A stretch of DNA of 64,000 bases, from NCBI GenBank assembly GCA_951799445.1, contig OX637288.1, positions 2,978,501 through 3,042,500 of the forward strand, written 5' to 3'. The translations under genes were made by a program, and so were the position numbers. Positions 43,601 to 53,749 of this stretch are shown here, piece by piece (the stretch's first letter is position 1; each line of letters begins with the position of its first letter). The notes under the pieces are model-generated. The model was not told the DNA's origin, did no database searches, and was given only the letters and a program-made list of their open reading frames with translations. This DNA comes from Pseudisothecium myosuroides (lineage: Eukaryota > Streptophyta > Bryopsida > Hypnales > Lembophyllaceae).

Positions 43601-46435
43601 TTAAAGAATGGATAAGCGAGCCTTTGGAATGGCAATTAAAGGATGAGCTAACACGTGCACAATCCCTTCACGTTCTGACATATCTAAATCCATAGGTTGC
43701 AAACCATTTGGAAGAGACCAATCAAAAGATTGTACAAAATTTGCAACCATAATATGAACCAATGTTGAAGCTAGCATGATGCCTGGACATTGTCTTCGTC
43801 CTGCTCCAAACGGTAGCAATTCGAAATTTTTGCCTTCAACCTGCATATTAGCGTGAGGCATCCCATCCAAAAATCTTTCAGGATTGAAAGTCATAGGATC
43901 CTCCCATGTCCTTGGATCTCGAGCGATTGTTGCAATATTTACAAAAACTAGTGTTTTTTCTGGTATAGTATACCCCAAAACCTTGCAAGGTTTTTCACTC
44001 AAATGAGGAAGTAGCATTGGGACTACTGGGTGAAGACGAAAGTTTTCTTTGATGATGGCTTGTAAATACTTGAGGTTAGGAACATCCGCAGCTTCCACTC
44101 TTCGAGACTTGCCTACAATAGTATCAAGCTCTGCTTGCACCTTCTTCATCACAATGGGATTGCGAATGCATTCTGCAATTGCCCATTCTATTGTATCGGT
44201 AGTTGTATTGATACTTGCTCCAAAAGCATCCTATTTTTTCAGAAGATAAGGAAAAATGACAAGTGTGTTATTTAAACCTATTCACAAGATGAACTTGAAG
44301 ACTTGAGATCAACAATGTAATTTAAAAACTTTGACAAGAGAATAAAAACTTTAATATGTGTCAAATTTCATCATATAATTCTTTAGCAAACTAATCATCA
44401 ATCTCAACATGAAAATACCTTCAAGTAGTCTGCCTATGACTATTTTTTTCTTCTTAAGTTAAAAAACTCAAACCATGAAATTTTTTGAATTAAAGAAAAA
44501 TAAAATATATGAGTTCTTAATAGCCTCTGAAAAGGAATTGCATTCTTACCCACAATGCACTAATGACGTTGTCATTGGTAATGCCAAATTGCAATGTCTC
44601 ATCCTCCATTTGATCTAAAAGGATATCTGCCATATCTTTGACAAAAATTGAACCACTCTTTCTCTGCACAACATGCTCAGATATGATTGGAGACATGAAA
44701 GTATCCATGTTCTCTCTCAATTCTCGCATTTGTCTTTCAATCCCAAAGACATCCATCCACTTGAACATAGGGATGAAGTCTCCTGGATTTATAGTTTGAG
44801 CATACTTGACAATGTCCATCAAAATCTTTCGAAAATTGCTCACTTGCTCAAGTTCTTGTTCATCATGTTTCTTCCCAGAAACCACTGCTGTGAAACGCTT
44901 TTTGAGAATCATGTGCGACATGATGTTAGTTATGGCCACTTCAATGTGGTTCCTCACAGGCACCAATGTGACGCCATCTTGAGGAATCACACGCATGACA
45001 TGAGCGATTTCTTCTGTTCGCACATTTGCTCCTAATTGAAGTTGTTTGCTTGTACTAAGTTGTATGTGTAGTATCTTCTTCATGTGCAACCTCACAGGTG
45101 AGTCCGACATTAGGGATATATCTGATATCAAAGATGGTTACAATTGTTAAAAAAAGATGAGTTTCAAACTACAAAAAACTGAATTGAATTGAAAAGAACT
45201 AAAATGAAAAGACTTTTAATTCAAGTTAAAAAATGAAAGACTTTCAAATGCCTAGAGTTTAAAAATTATAAATACTTTTGAAATGGTAATACGGTATATA
45301 TACATCCATTATGATCAGTACCACCCAAAAATTAATGAGACACCTACATTTGGATCAAAAAGCGTAAAAGAAAACTAGATATTGATATTCAACATGTACA
45401 CCATCAAAATATGAAAATCTATGAAAACTCACTTGTCTAGTGGTTTTTTGGTAGACCTAGAGACATTATCTTGAAAATTCATAACTTATTCATACATAGT
45501 CCATATAATGCATGCTAAAGTGTGTTGGAATTCTCTTTCAGTTGCCAATGAGATCTAAGTGGCCAATTCATGTTTTAGAAATATTAACTATGCTTAGTTG
45601 TCACTAATGTTGATTATAGGTGTGCATACCTTAATTTTCCTATATTCTACCGTTCTACTACTAACCATCTTGAGCATTCTAGACACTCAAGCTTCTATCT
45701 CTTTTGTATCTGAAGACAAAATGCAACAATCTAAAACATCTTCTCCATAACCTCAACCAAACTCAATTTGTACAAATGGCAATCACTTAGTGAGTAAGGA
45801 GAGATATGTCATTTTCCAAAACTTTGGGTTGGTCTAGCATTACAATTTTTTGCTTTTAGCTTGTTCATTGAACTTATATCCAACAACATGAAAATGGAGT
45901 CTTATTAATATGGAAATAATATCCCGCCTCAGACCCTCACCACTACCATGGCTTGTATGCTACTTAGTTCTCATAAAGAGGTTGTACTTTCACATTACAT
46001 TCAACATCCTCACAAAGGAATTTGAATCGAATTTCCAAGGGGAGAAAAAAGAGGCAACTCAATACTTCCAGGAACAACCACATCTGAAAAAGAAGTTGCA
46101 ATTCGGTTCGCAAAATTGGAGCCTTGAGTCTTGAGAATCTCTTCTGCTGCCGCAGGGGAGGTAGCCACCACAGCTAGCCTTGGCCCCAACCATATGGACA
46201 TGAGCGGCCCATAAGTCTCGGCCAGTTTGGTCAAATCCCGCTGTGGGAATTTGCCCAACAAGTGCAACGAACCGATGACAGGGAGACCCCGTGGGCCTGG
46301 AGGCAAATTCTTGTATTTGCTGCTTGTGAGCAACTTGGCAAGCAGAAGAATGCCAAGCACCACTGCACTGACAACCTGCACAGCACCATCGCCACATTCA
46401 TGTGGTTGCGCATAGTAACTAATTCGAGCAAACAT
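43601..46435 (-). CDS. Cytochrome P450, CYP71 clan (A-type)
   Basis: A haem monooxygenase of the endoplasmic reticulum membrane; substrate unknown. Three exons: 46435-46014, 45090-44550, 44230-43601, giving 530 residues in frame, the usual P450 length. Features in order: N-terminal anchor (VVSAVVLGILLLAKLL), proline hinge (LPPGPRGLPVIGS), I-helix region (GASINTTTDTIEWA), K-helix ExxR (KENFRLHP), PERF (NPERFLDG) and the haem loop FGAGRRQCPG, with its Cys near residue 469. The I-helix is unusual: where AGxDT is normal it reads A-S-I-N-T, with Asn for the acid. The exon 2-3 junction (TGG|GTAAGA ... AATAG|GAT) is firm. The exon 1-2 junction is less so, because the C-helix Trp of WRxxRK is not visible and GNSIQIPLLHMKKI stands there instead. 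The start codon lies in a tandem repeat. Confidence 0.85.
45430..45690. repeat. Dispersed repeat in P450 intron 1
   Basis: This intronic segment is related to about 49800-50018 and, reversed, to part of 51005-51130 (shared phrases such as TTCATACATAGTCCATATAATG and its variants, and TGCTTAGTTG). The matches are patchy and the boundaries approximate. Confidence 0.45.
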
Positions 46436-46661
46436 TTTAATTGAGACTCAACTGATATCCACACATTCAAATGGTTGCGCGTATTGTACTGTAGATCATG
46501 TTTGAGCAAATTTTTGAGCTTTTACTCCTATCTACACAATATGCATTCTGTGGAGCATAATAACTACTTTGAGAAAACATTTGAGACTAAACTGACATCT
46601 AAACGTTCATATGGTTGCACATAGTATCTAGTTTGAGCAAATTTTTGAGACTAAACTGATG
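46394..46661 (-). repeat. Tandem repeat spanning the P450 start codon
   Basis: Three to four diverged units of about 70-80 bp, marked by ATTCATGTGGTTGCGCATAG, ATTCAAATGGTTGCGCGTA and GTTCATATGGTTGCACATAG, each followed by a TTGAGCAAA-type phrase. The P450 ATG (46433-46435) and its first 14 codons lie in the first unit. Confidence 0.75.
46467..46580 (-). promoter_or_regulatory. Possible upstream ORF echoing the P450 N-terminus
   Basis: An upstream ATG at 46580 opens a 37-codon frame that begins MFSQSSYYAPQ, parallel to the P450 start MFARISYYAQP, because both lie in copies of the same repeat. It stops at 46467, before the P450 ATG. If transcription starts upstream of 46580 it could act as a translational brake. 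Confidence 0.4.
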
Positions 46662-48746
46662 TTAATACTCAAGAGGGATCGGGGAGCTTGCGCCCATAAG
46701 ATTGTTTGGAAAGCAGACAGAGCAGAGAAGCGTACACTCCAAGCTCCAGAAGGCATCATCATCGTCACCATGGCCGGTCGAGAAATTTGATGGTCGGATT
46801 TGCACAATTTGAATGCAAGTGAACAAGTGATCGATGTTCCGGAAGTACTCAGAATTTATAGTCACAGTCTAGCTCGAATGGCTAAGTGTGCACATTGCTG
46901 CTCAAACAATATGCTCATGGCACTGTATGTTGACTCCCATTATATGTATAGCGAGGGGCCGGGGCACGAACTCTCGTAGAATGTTGATAAATAATTCAAG
47001 TGGACAAGGAAAATGCATCAGATTCGATCAACAACTTGATCTTTTGAAATTGTCTTTTTGACTCATACCTTGTTGCAGGAATATGACCCATAGAATGTAG
47101 ACAAAATTGAACGTTATTTAGTTTTAAATATATGGGTCCATTCATTTGAATTCATGAGTTTGCATCTGTACTGTGCGCTATGCGACAACCATGAGGCAAT
47201 GAGGAACAAAAGGTTGCAATGCCCTGCACAGGACGTAACCGCCTTACAGAAGCTGAATAGATAGGAGCGTATAAGTATATTTCGTATGAGTGGGTGTGTG
47301 GTGGAATCTCACCGAGTGCACTCAATATTTTAATAATCTCAATATTTCTTTTGTGAGCATATGCCTGGGCGAACAAAGGAGTAAGGTATATATGTACACC
47401 CACAATCTACACAGAGTTTCTCAAATGCGACACGTACATTTGGACAAAATAGCTTATAAAAACTTAGATATTGATTCCACAGGATCTACTTGAATCTTAT
47501 TTTAAGAAAGAAAAAATACCATCACATTTGTTCGGGGTTTGGAGTGCATTTACAACATGAAAAGTTGAAATAATGAAATGCATGAACATGAAATGTCGTC
47601 TGCACTCATAAACTTGGACTTCGGAATGAAGTTGGCGCTTGAAGAAAGTTCTATCTTTTTGAAGCACGTATTTTTGTTTACAAACTAAATGTAAAGTGAA
47701 AAAGATGGACGCGCCGGTGCATCTTGAACTCCTGCTTTTAAGCTTGTTGTAGGACGGAAATTAATCTTCGTAACAACTGCAAGGAGGCCTGGTTCTTGCT
47801 TCAATCTCTATCTAGTTTGTGATTTTATCTCCTTTGATTGAAGATGCCACGATTGAAGATTCATGGCTTCAGACATGGTGGTCATGCGAAATGTGAGCGC
47901 TTGGCCATGGATTAAGCATCTTTTTCTTTAGAAAGGTTAGTAAGTACCATAATGAAAGCATATGCAATACTATTCCCTAAATATGCATTTAAGCAACTCC
48001 CCCCAATAAAATTGGATGAATTTTTTTTTTTAAACATGCTATAGTCCCACCCAAAGTCATCCAAAGGACAAAAAATGTTTGCAACATCTTTTAGGGGTTA
48101 ATTTAACTTTGTGTATGGTATTCCCCTTGTCACTATCATATGAACATGTCAAATATAAACAGGTTTAGGAAAACAAAGTGTACAACTCTATATATGAACA
48201 CTTGAAGATAATTCAATTTTGAATTTTTTGAATTTCAGCATGGTCAACAACCAGCCTATGACCACTTTTTCAAACTTTGAAGTTTCCCTTTCGTATGCTC
48301 CAATTTTGCATCAATATATGAATGAAATTTTAATTTTTAATTTTTGAAAAGTATTTACATGCCTTTCAGAAGTTCACTTGTAAACATTTTAGAATAACTT
48401 GTAAAAAACTGAAATTGTTGTAAATTTTTTAATGAAAAGTGAAAAAAATTCATATCAAATACAGAATATGTTTTTTAACTCTGAATTTTTTCCATTGGTG
48501 TACATTATAGTTAAAAAAACACACCTTGGTGTAATAAAAAATATAGTCTCTTTTTAAAATTAGAAAATCTTGAAAACTTCATGGTAATATATCCAAAGTT
48601 CAAATTGCAATAAAATATTAGAATTTAGAAATTTTTCATAATTTCAAATTGGAGTAGAAACTAGACTTGCATTAGAGAAAATATGGACTCTCTACGAGGT
48701 CATTTGATTCTTGCTAGTAGTACAAAGACAACAAAAAGTGGAATAA

Positions 48747-48749
<3 letters not shown>

Positions 48750-48779
<30 letters not shown>
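48750..48779. repeat. (AT)n microsatellite
   Basis: Fifteen uninterrupted AT units. Confidence 0.9.
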
Positions 48780-48784
<5 letters not shown>

Positions 48785-48851
48785 TAAAAAAAATTAAAAT
48801 CATATGCCACGTGATTGCCTCAGATATCATGTCAAATTGTGATTTAATTTT

Positions 48852-48858
<7 letters not shown>

Positions 48859-48927
<69 letters not shown>

Positions 48928-48931
48928 TTTT
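48859..48931. repeat. (AT)n run followed by a poly-T run
   Basis: About 26 AT units run directly into about 21 consecutive T. Such tracts are slippage-prone and hard to assemble. Confidence 0.9.
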
Positions 48932-50018
48932 AATTTTTTAAATTTTTTTAAATTTTTTTCTATATAATTTACAGTACTAGCTAGAGACCTAGAGTCAAAC
49001 GGCCCTTGAGAAGGTCCATATTTTCTCTGATGATATAATTTATTTTATTAGTTGATTCAAATCCAAAAAGATCATTTTATTGCTTAAATTAAAATCTAGA
49101 TAAAAGAATCACAAATCAAGATAAAAGAATCACAAATTGCCAAAAAAACATATGGATTTATTGTTTTTTAAAATAGGCAAAGTCAAATATTATCATAAGG
49201 AAAGAATATACAACATCTTTGAAAGCAACTCCTTTCAAATAATCAAATGAAAAAAAGTTTTTTTCCATCCTAACTTGAGGCTTCTTTGAAGTCCTCCGAA
49301 AGACACAACAACTTACTTACTTGTAGAGGTAAGAATTGGCCCTTCCAAAACATGTCTTAAGAAATAAGTGAGATAAAAAAAATACTTTAAATCCAACACA
49401 ATTAGAATTCAGTAATCCAAAATTAAAGGAAAACAAAATCTTCTAAAATTAATCACATTTAGTCCATAATCAATTATAGAAGGAAATTTTCAAAAAAAAA
49501 TTCAATTTTTTATTGATAAATATTAATCAGTGCATGGGTGGATCCAATTGATATAATATGATGATCCATGAGTCATAGGTTACAACATTTTATAACCTTC
49601 TTTCGAAATTCTTGGATGAAAATCATCATTGAAATCTTCTAAATGGCACCTTATTACACATCTTTGCATCTTAAATTTTTTTACTAAGGTATCTACACCT
49701 ATAATCATCATTGTTGAAATCAAAACATTTGTATCAAAAATTGATGCTAAGATCTACATAGTGGTTTTACAAATGTGTATCAGAACATGAGAGCATGTAA
49801 ATTTTGAATATCAATTTTTCATGAAAATACAGACAATACTTTAAAAATTCATGACCTGTTCATACAATGTTTAAATAATTCATAATAAGGTATGTTGGCA
49901 TCTTTTTTTTCTTGCTAATAAGATAATTCAATAAAAATAATTTATGTTCAACAATGATAAATGTGCTTAGTTTCTAGTAGCAACAATTTTAGATACTCGT
50001 ACTTTATCCTCCTGGTCA

Positions 50019-50942
50019 TTAATTCCTAAAGTCCCGGGGCCTTATTTCCAAAAAACACACTCAAAATTGCCATTTCTATTGCAAAGTGCAAAAAACTTTA
50101 AAATTCATTTTTCTTGCATATCTAATCATAGGATCTTGCAGTAGAATAGTATATAAATGTGTAGAAGAAATTTCAAAATATTTGACTATATAGATTGCAA
50201 GATATTTGCATTTAAAGTGAAGAAAAAAGGTTATGTTGCACCTGGCTCAATTAGATTATTTGGCTTTGAATCATCTTAATTACAAAATTTTGCACTACTG
50301 ATTTTGAATTTCAAATTTTTTGTAAAAAAATGAATTGAAAGTCTAAGAATTAAAAAAAAAACAAAAAAAACATAATTTTCAGTCAAATAAATTTATTAAG
50401 TAGAAGTAGGTTCAAGATTGAAAGAAAATCTAAGTCGTTAATAGATCTAAGATGGAATTGGAACACACTAATCTCAATGGTGAGATTGTTCTAGCAAGAA
50501 ATCTTAACCTTTTAGAACTTTTATTTTTGAAAAAATATAAAAATTTAGTTAAAAAATGAATCCTACAAGTTCTTTTTTGTAAAAACATGCTTTGATTGTC
50601 CAAAAAATAAGATTGTTCACAATTTTCACATAACAAAACCAAATGGAATGAATCAAAGCTTTCCATATAGAATTACAATCTATGAAAAACGAATTTTATA
50701 AAAAAAATTTATAAATTTTTTTGGAGGCGGAGGTTTTGCTCGGCGCATCTGAAAAGGACTTTTTTGTGCCATAACTTTTGTTCTTGGGAACCAATTGAAA
50801 TAAAAATTATATCCTAGAAAGCTAATGTGTTTTTCTATCTTCACAAAAAAATTCAAAAAATCATGATGAATATTGAGACTATAGGAGCCTATTCAAAATC
50901 TATTTTATCCCTCAAGGGGACAATTGGGACTTTAGGAGTTAA
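50019..50942 (+). mobile_element. TTAA-flanked MITE M (family 1), 924 bp
   Basis: TTAATTCCTAAAGTCCCGGGG to GGGACTTTAGGAGTTAA. Terminal changes at one end are mirrored at the other: GTCCC at the left matches GGGAC at the right, where other copies have GGACC and GGTCC. The interior aligns with family 1 throughout. The left flank falls within the dispersed repeat of 49800-50018. Confidence 0.9.
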
Positions 50943-51213
50943 GGTAAGTGCATTCATAATTGATACTAATAATAGAAATTGAGTATACTTACTAGCATAA
51001 AAACATAGGTTATATTTAATGGATCTTCTTAGTAAGTGAAAGAAGATTCCAACGCACTTTAGCATGTATTATTTGGACACCATCTAAATTAAGTTATGAA
51101 ATCTCAAAGTCTTGTTTGTAGATGTACCAAAAATTAACATTCTTAGATTTTCCTAGATTCTTGTTAGGTGGGATTTTTTGAACAATATACATGTGACAAA
51201 AACTATTCATGGA
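50943..51213. other. Intergenic, no gene recognised
   Basis: AT-rich, partly related in reverse to P450 intron 1 sequence near 45480-45550. Confidence 0.4.
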
Positions 51214-52285
51214 TGATTGCAAGAAAGACTAGTCAATTCTATTACATGTTGGCAAAATTGGGGTTGTCTTTTGCTATAACTTTTGAATTATGAACTCAAT
51301 GCAAAAAATGCAAAACAGAAAGTCTAGATGTCTTGATTGTAATTGTATCTCTTATTTTCCAAAAAAATTCAAAATATCATTTAATATTTAAAATTCAATT
51401 TCTCTAATTTGTCACACTTTCGAGTTTAGAGGTTTTGAATACTATTGAGTGGTTCAAATTAATGATTTTCAATTGAAATTTCTATGGTACATTTCTATAG
51501 TAGGTAGACATGTTCCTACCAAGGGGCACCTAAAAATACATTATTTATGTCCTCCACGTCTGTGCAAAGAGGCCTTCCTTGCGCGTACAGTTGTGAACAA
51601 TAGAAATGGTTTTGATCTCATTTTTTTGGTTGAAACTCATCACTAGGAAGTCCTCCCAAATGGCCAATTTTTCGTTTTAAAAAAAATTATTTTTCTTATT
51701 TATTACAAATTAAAATGTCAAAGTATGTATTTTGGGGGACATATTCTCCAATATAGAATTGTGGCAAAAAAATCATACTTTGACATTTTAATTTGTAATA
51801 AATAGGAAAAAAAATTATAAAAAAAACTAAAAAATTGTCCATTTGGGAGGACTTCCTAGTTATGAGTTTCAACCAAAAAAATGAGGTCACAACCATTTCT
51901 ATTGTTCACAACTTTGTGCGCATGGGAGGCCTCTTTGAACAGATGTGGAGGACATAAAATAATGTACTTTTAGGTGCCCTTTGGTAGGAATATGTCTGCC
52001 TACTATAGAAATGTACCATAGAAATTTCAATTGAAAATCATTAATTTAAGCCGCTCAATATTATTCAAAACCTGTAAATTCAAAAGTGTGATAAATTAGA
52101 GAAATTGAATTTTAAATATTAAATGATTTTTGAAATTTTTGAAAGATAAAGGATACAATTACAATCAAGATATCTGGAAATATTTTTTTTGTTTTTTGGA
52201 TTGGGTCTTAATTCAAAAGTTATAGCAAAGGACAACCTTGTCTTGTCAAAGTGTGACAATAATTGACCAATCTTTCTTGCAATCA
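51214..52285. repeat. 1.07-kb inverted repeat, ~513-bp arms
   Basis: Arm 51214-51727 and arm 51774-52285 are reverse complements, with roughly 85-90 percent identity by eye, separated by a 46-bp loop. Landmarks: GATTGCAAGAAAGA at the outer left against TCTTTCTTGCAATC at the outer right, and TTAAAATGTCAAAGTATG against CATACTTTGACATTTTAA at the loop. No frame and no clear target duplication. It may be a foldback element or a local inverted duplication, and any transcript could form long double-stranded RNA. Confidence 0.9.
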
Positions 52286-52287
52286 CC

Positions 52288-52328
52288 CTCATCTTCCTTG
52301 ATTTTGGTCAATCAAAGAAGATGAGTCT
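52288..52328. repeat. Small hairpin beside the large inverted repeat
   Basis: CTCATCTTCCTTGATT pairs with AATCAAAGAAGATGAG around a six-base loop. It has no T run to suggest a terminator role. Confidence 0.6.
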
Positions 52329-52681
52329 TCCCTCCCATATCACCTACACTAAATAGTGAAATTAGGTTGCCTTATTCCAAGAAAGTTACTTTACAAGCCA
52401 TCAAAGTCAACAAACACTTCTACATATATTTCCAATTGTAAACAAACTAAGGTTCATGAGTCTCAATTATAGCAACACCTAATTCAAAAGTAGTGATATA
52501 GACATTCTAGCCAAAATTGCAACAAACACTAGAATTTGATAGCCAATTTGCAACTTCCTCGACATTGGAATGAGCATCAATTAAGTCAGTTTTGTGTTAT
52601 GGTACTTCCATTAATCCTTCACAACTTGCAAAATCCTTTCTTTTCTATTTCTTTTCATACTACTCATTCTCAAGGTAGCCA
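52329..52681. other. Intergenic, no gene recognised
   Basis: Nothing supportable on either strand. Confidence 0.5.
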
Positions 52682-52897
52682 AAGTTGATGCCTGTTTTGG
52701 TCCAAAACAACCCTAAACTACCAGTGACGGTGGAGAGGTCTCCCTTCCGAATGGCGTGGTTGTAGGTTTGATACCTGGCGGCAATAGGGTTGTTACCCTG
52801 TGTGAAATCAAAGCCTTTGCACCTGATGGAAACCCTTGCAGTGTGTTTCCTCAACACACTTGTTTCCCAAAAAAGAAGAAGAAGTTGATGCCTGTTT
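52682..52897 (+). mobile_element. tRNA-type SINE, 184 bp, with 16-bp target duplication
   Basis: AAGTTGATGCCTGTTT occurs at 52682-52697 and again at 52882-52897, flanking a body at 52698-52881. The body contains a B-box-like GGTTTGATACC (consensus GGTTCGANNCC) about 70 bp in, a weaker A-box-like TGACGGTGGAG upstream of it, and an A-rich GAAGAAGAA tail. Long target duplications and a simple tail are hallmarks of LINE-mobilised SINEs. Its open frames are irrelevant. Confidence 0.85.
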
Positions 52898-52906
52898 GTC
52901 TTGAAG

Positions 52907-52999
52907 GTAGCATATTGCACAAAATTCCATAAACTAGGTAGCATATTGCACAAAATTCCATAAACTAGGTAGCATACTGCACTAAATTCTATAAACTAG
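52907..52999. repeat. 31-bp tandem repeat, three copies
   Basis: Units starting GTAGCATATTGCACAAAATT. The first two copies are identical and the third differs at a few positions. It begins nine bases after the SINE target duplication. Confidence 0.95.
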
Positions 53000-53749
53000 T
53001 TCTGGGATCATTGGTGTTGATTATGGGTGCACACACCTTGAACATAGCCTGAGGACCACACCCTAAGCTTATACAGCAGTCCACATTGCAGACGCAGGGA
53101 TATCTCTCCCAGATCCCTTGTTCCTCTTTTCACGCGGAGTCACCGTGGCAGACACAACACTCTTAGACACACGATTCCGCCACACGTTCCACTGCAGTGG
53201 ACGGAATTTGTAACTTGAACAACGACCGATTGCTCTTCTTGTGGAGCTCGTGAACTCATGTGCAACATGGGTTTGTGAGGAATTGAGCAAGGAGGACTTG
53301 CAATTAGCTCTGCAAACAAATTGGAGAAGAAGCAGGTGTCTTCTCGCACCCATCTATACCCGACTCAGCTGTATTGGCTGAGAGCGGAGAATTTGAGGTT
53401 GTGTTTTTGAAATGCCTTGAATTCCTTGCATGTTGGAGAACACTGAGGTTTGTGAAGCTGTAGAGCTTTGTTTCAAACATCATTTGATGGCTGTTTGGGC
53501 CGCATGCACTACACGTTTTGATTTTTCTCTGGCTATGCAGAGTTGATTTCATGACGAGGTAGAAGAAACGCTACTATGTTGGCATAGAATTAATAAATGG
53601 GGTGTTAGGGTGACGCAACGGTGGAAATCGAATTTGGGGTTTGCTCAAGAGATCAGGGTATTGTTTCATTCAGCTCAAAAGGAAGTAAAAGTTGCTCCAT
53701 TTTCAAGTTTTGATGGTTTTGATTTGCTTGGGTTTGGACTGGGACAGAG
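53000..53749 (+). promoter_or_regulatory. PAP2 upstream region
   Basis: G+C content rises towards the gene. Minus-strand frames at 53069-53552 are unlike any family I know. The ATG at 53750 lies in a good context (GACAGAGATGG). I see no unambiguous TATA box. Confidence 0.35.

Larger units (their letters stand above)
46662..50018. other. AT-rich intergenic, microsatellites, solo element end
   Basis: No gene is recognised. 46662-47000 is presumed P450 promoter. A lone TTAA-type right end (TTTTAGGGGTTAA) is at 48089-48101. Long (AT)n runs lie at 48750-48779 and 48859-48910, the second passing into a run of about 21 T. Confidence 0.5.

Noticed and set aside
43601..46435. P450 as a pseudogene because the C-helix Trp region looks wrong
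   Set aside because: Three exons join in frame to 530 residues with ExxR, PERF and the haem loop intact. The doubtful segment is at a splice junction, which I may have placed a few codons off.
47940..48101. A complete short TTAA element
   Set aside because: Only the right end is convincing. The possible left end near 47974 lacks TTAA.
52660..52953. 97-codon minus-strand frame as a gene
   Set aside because: It runs through the SINE and the 31-bp tandem repeat.
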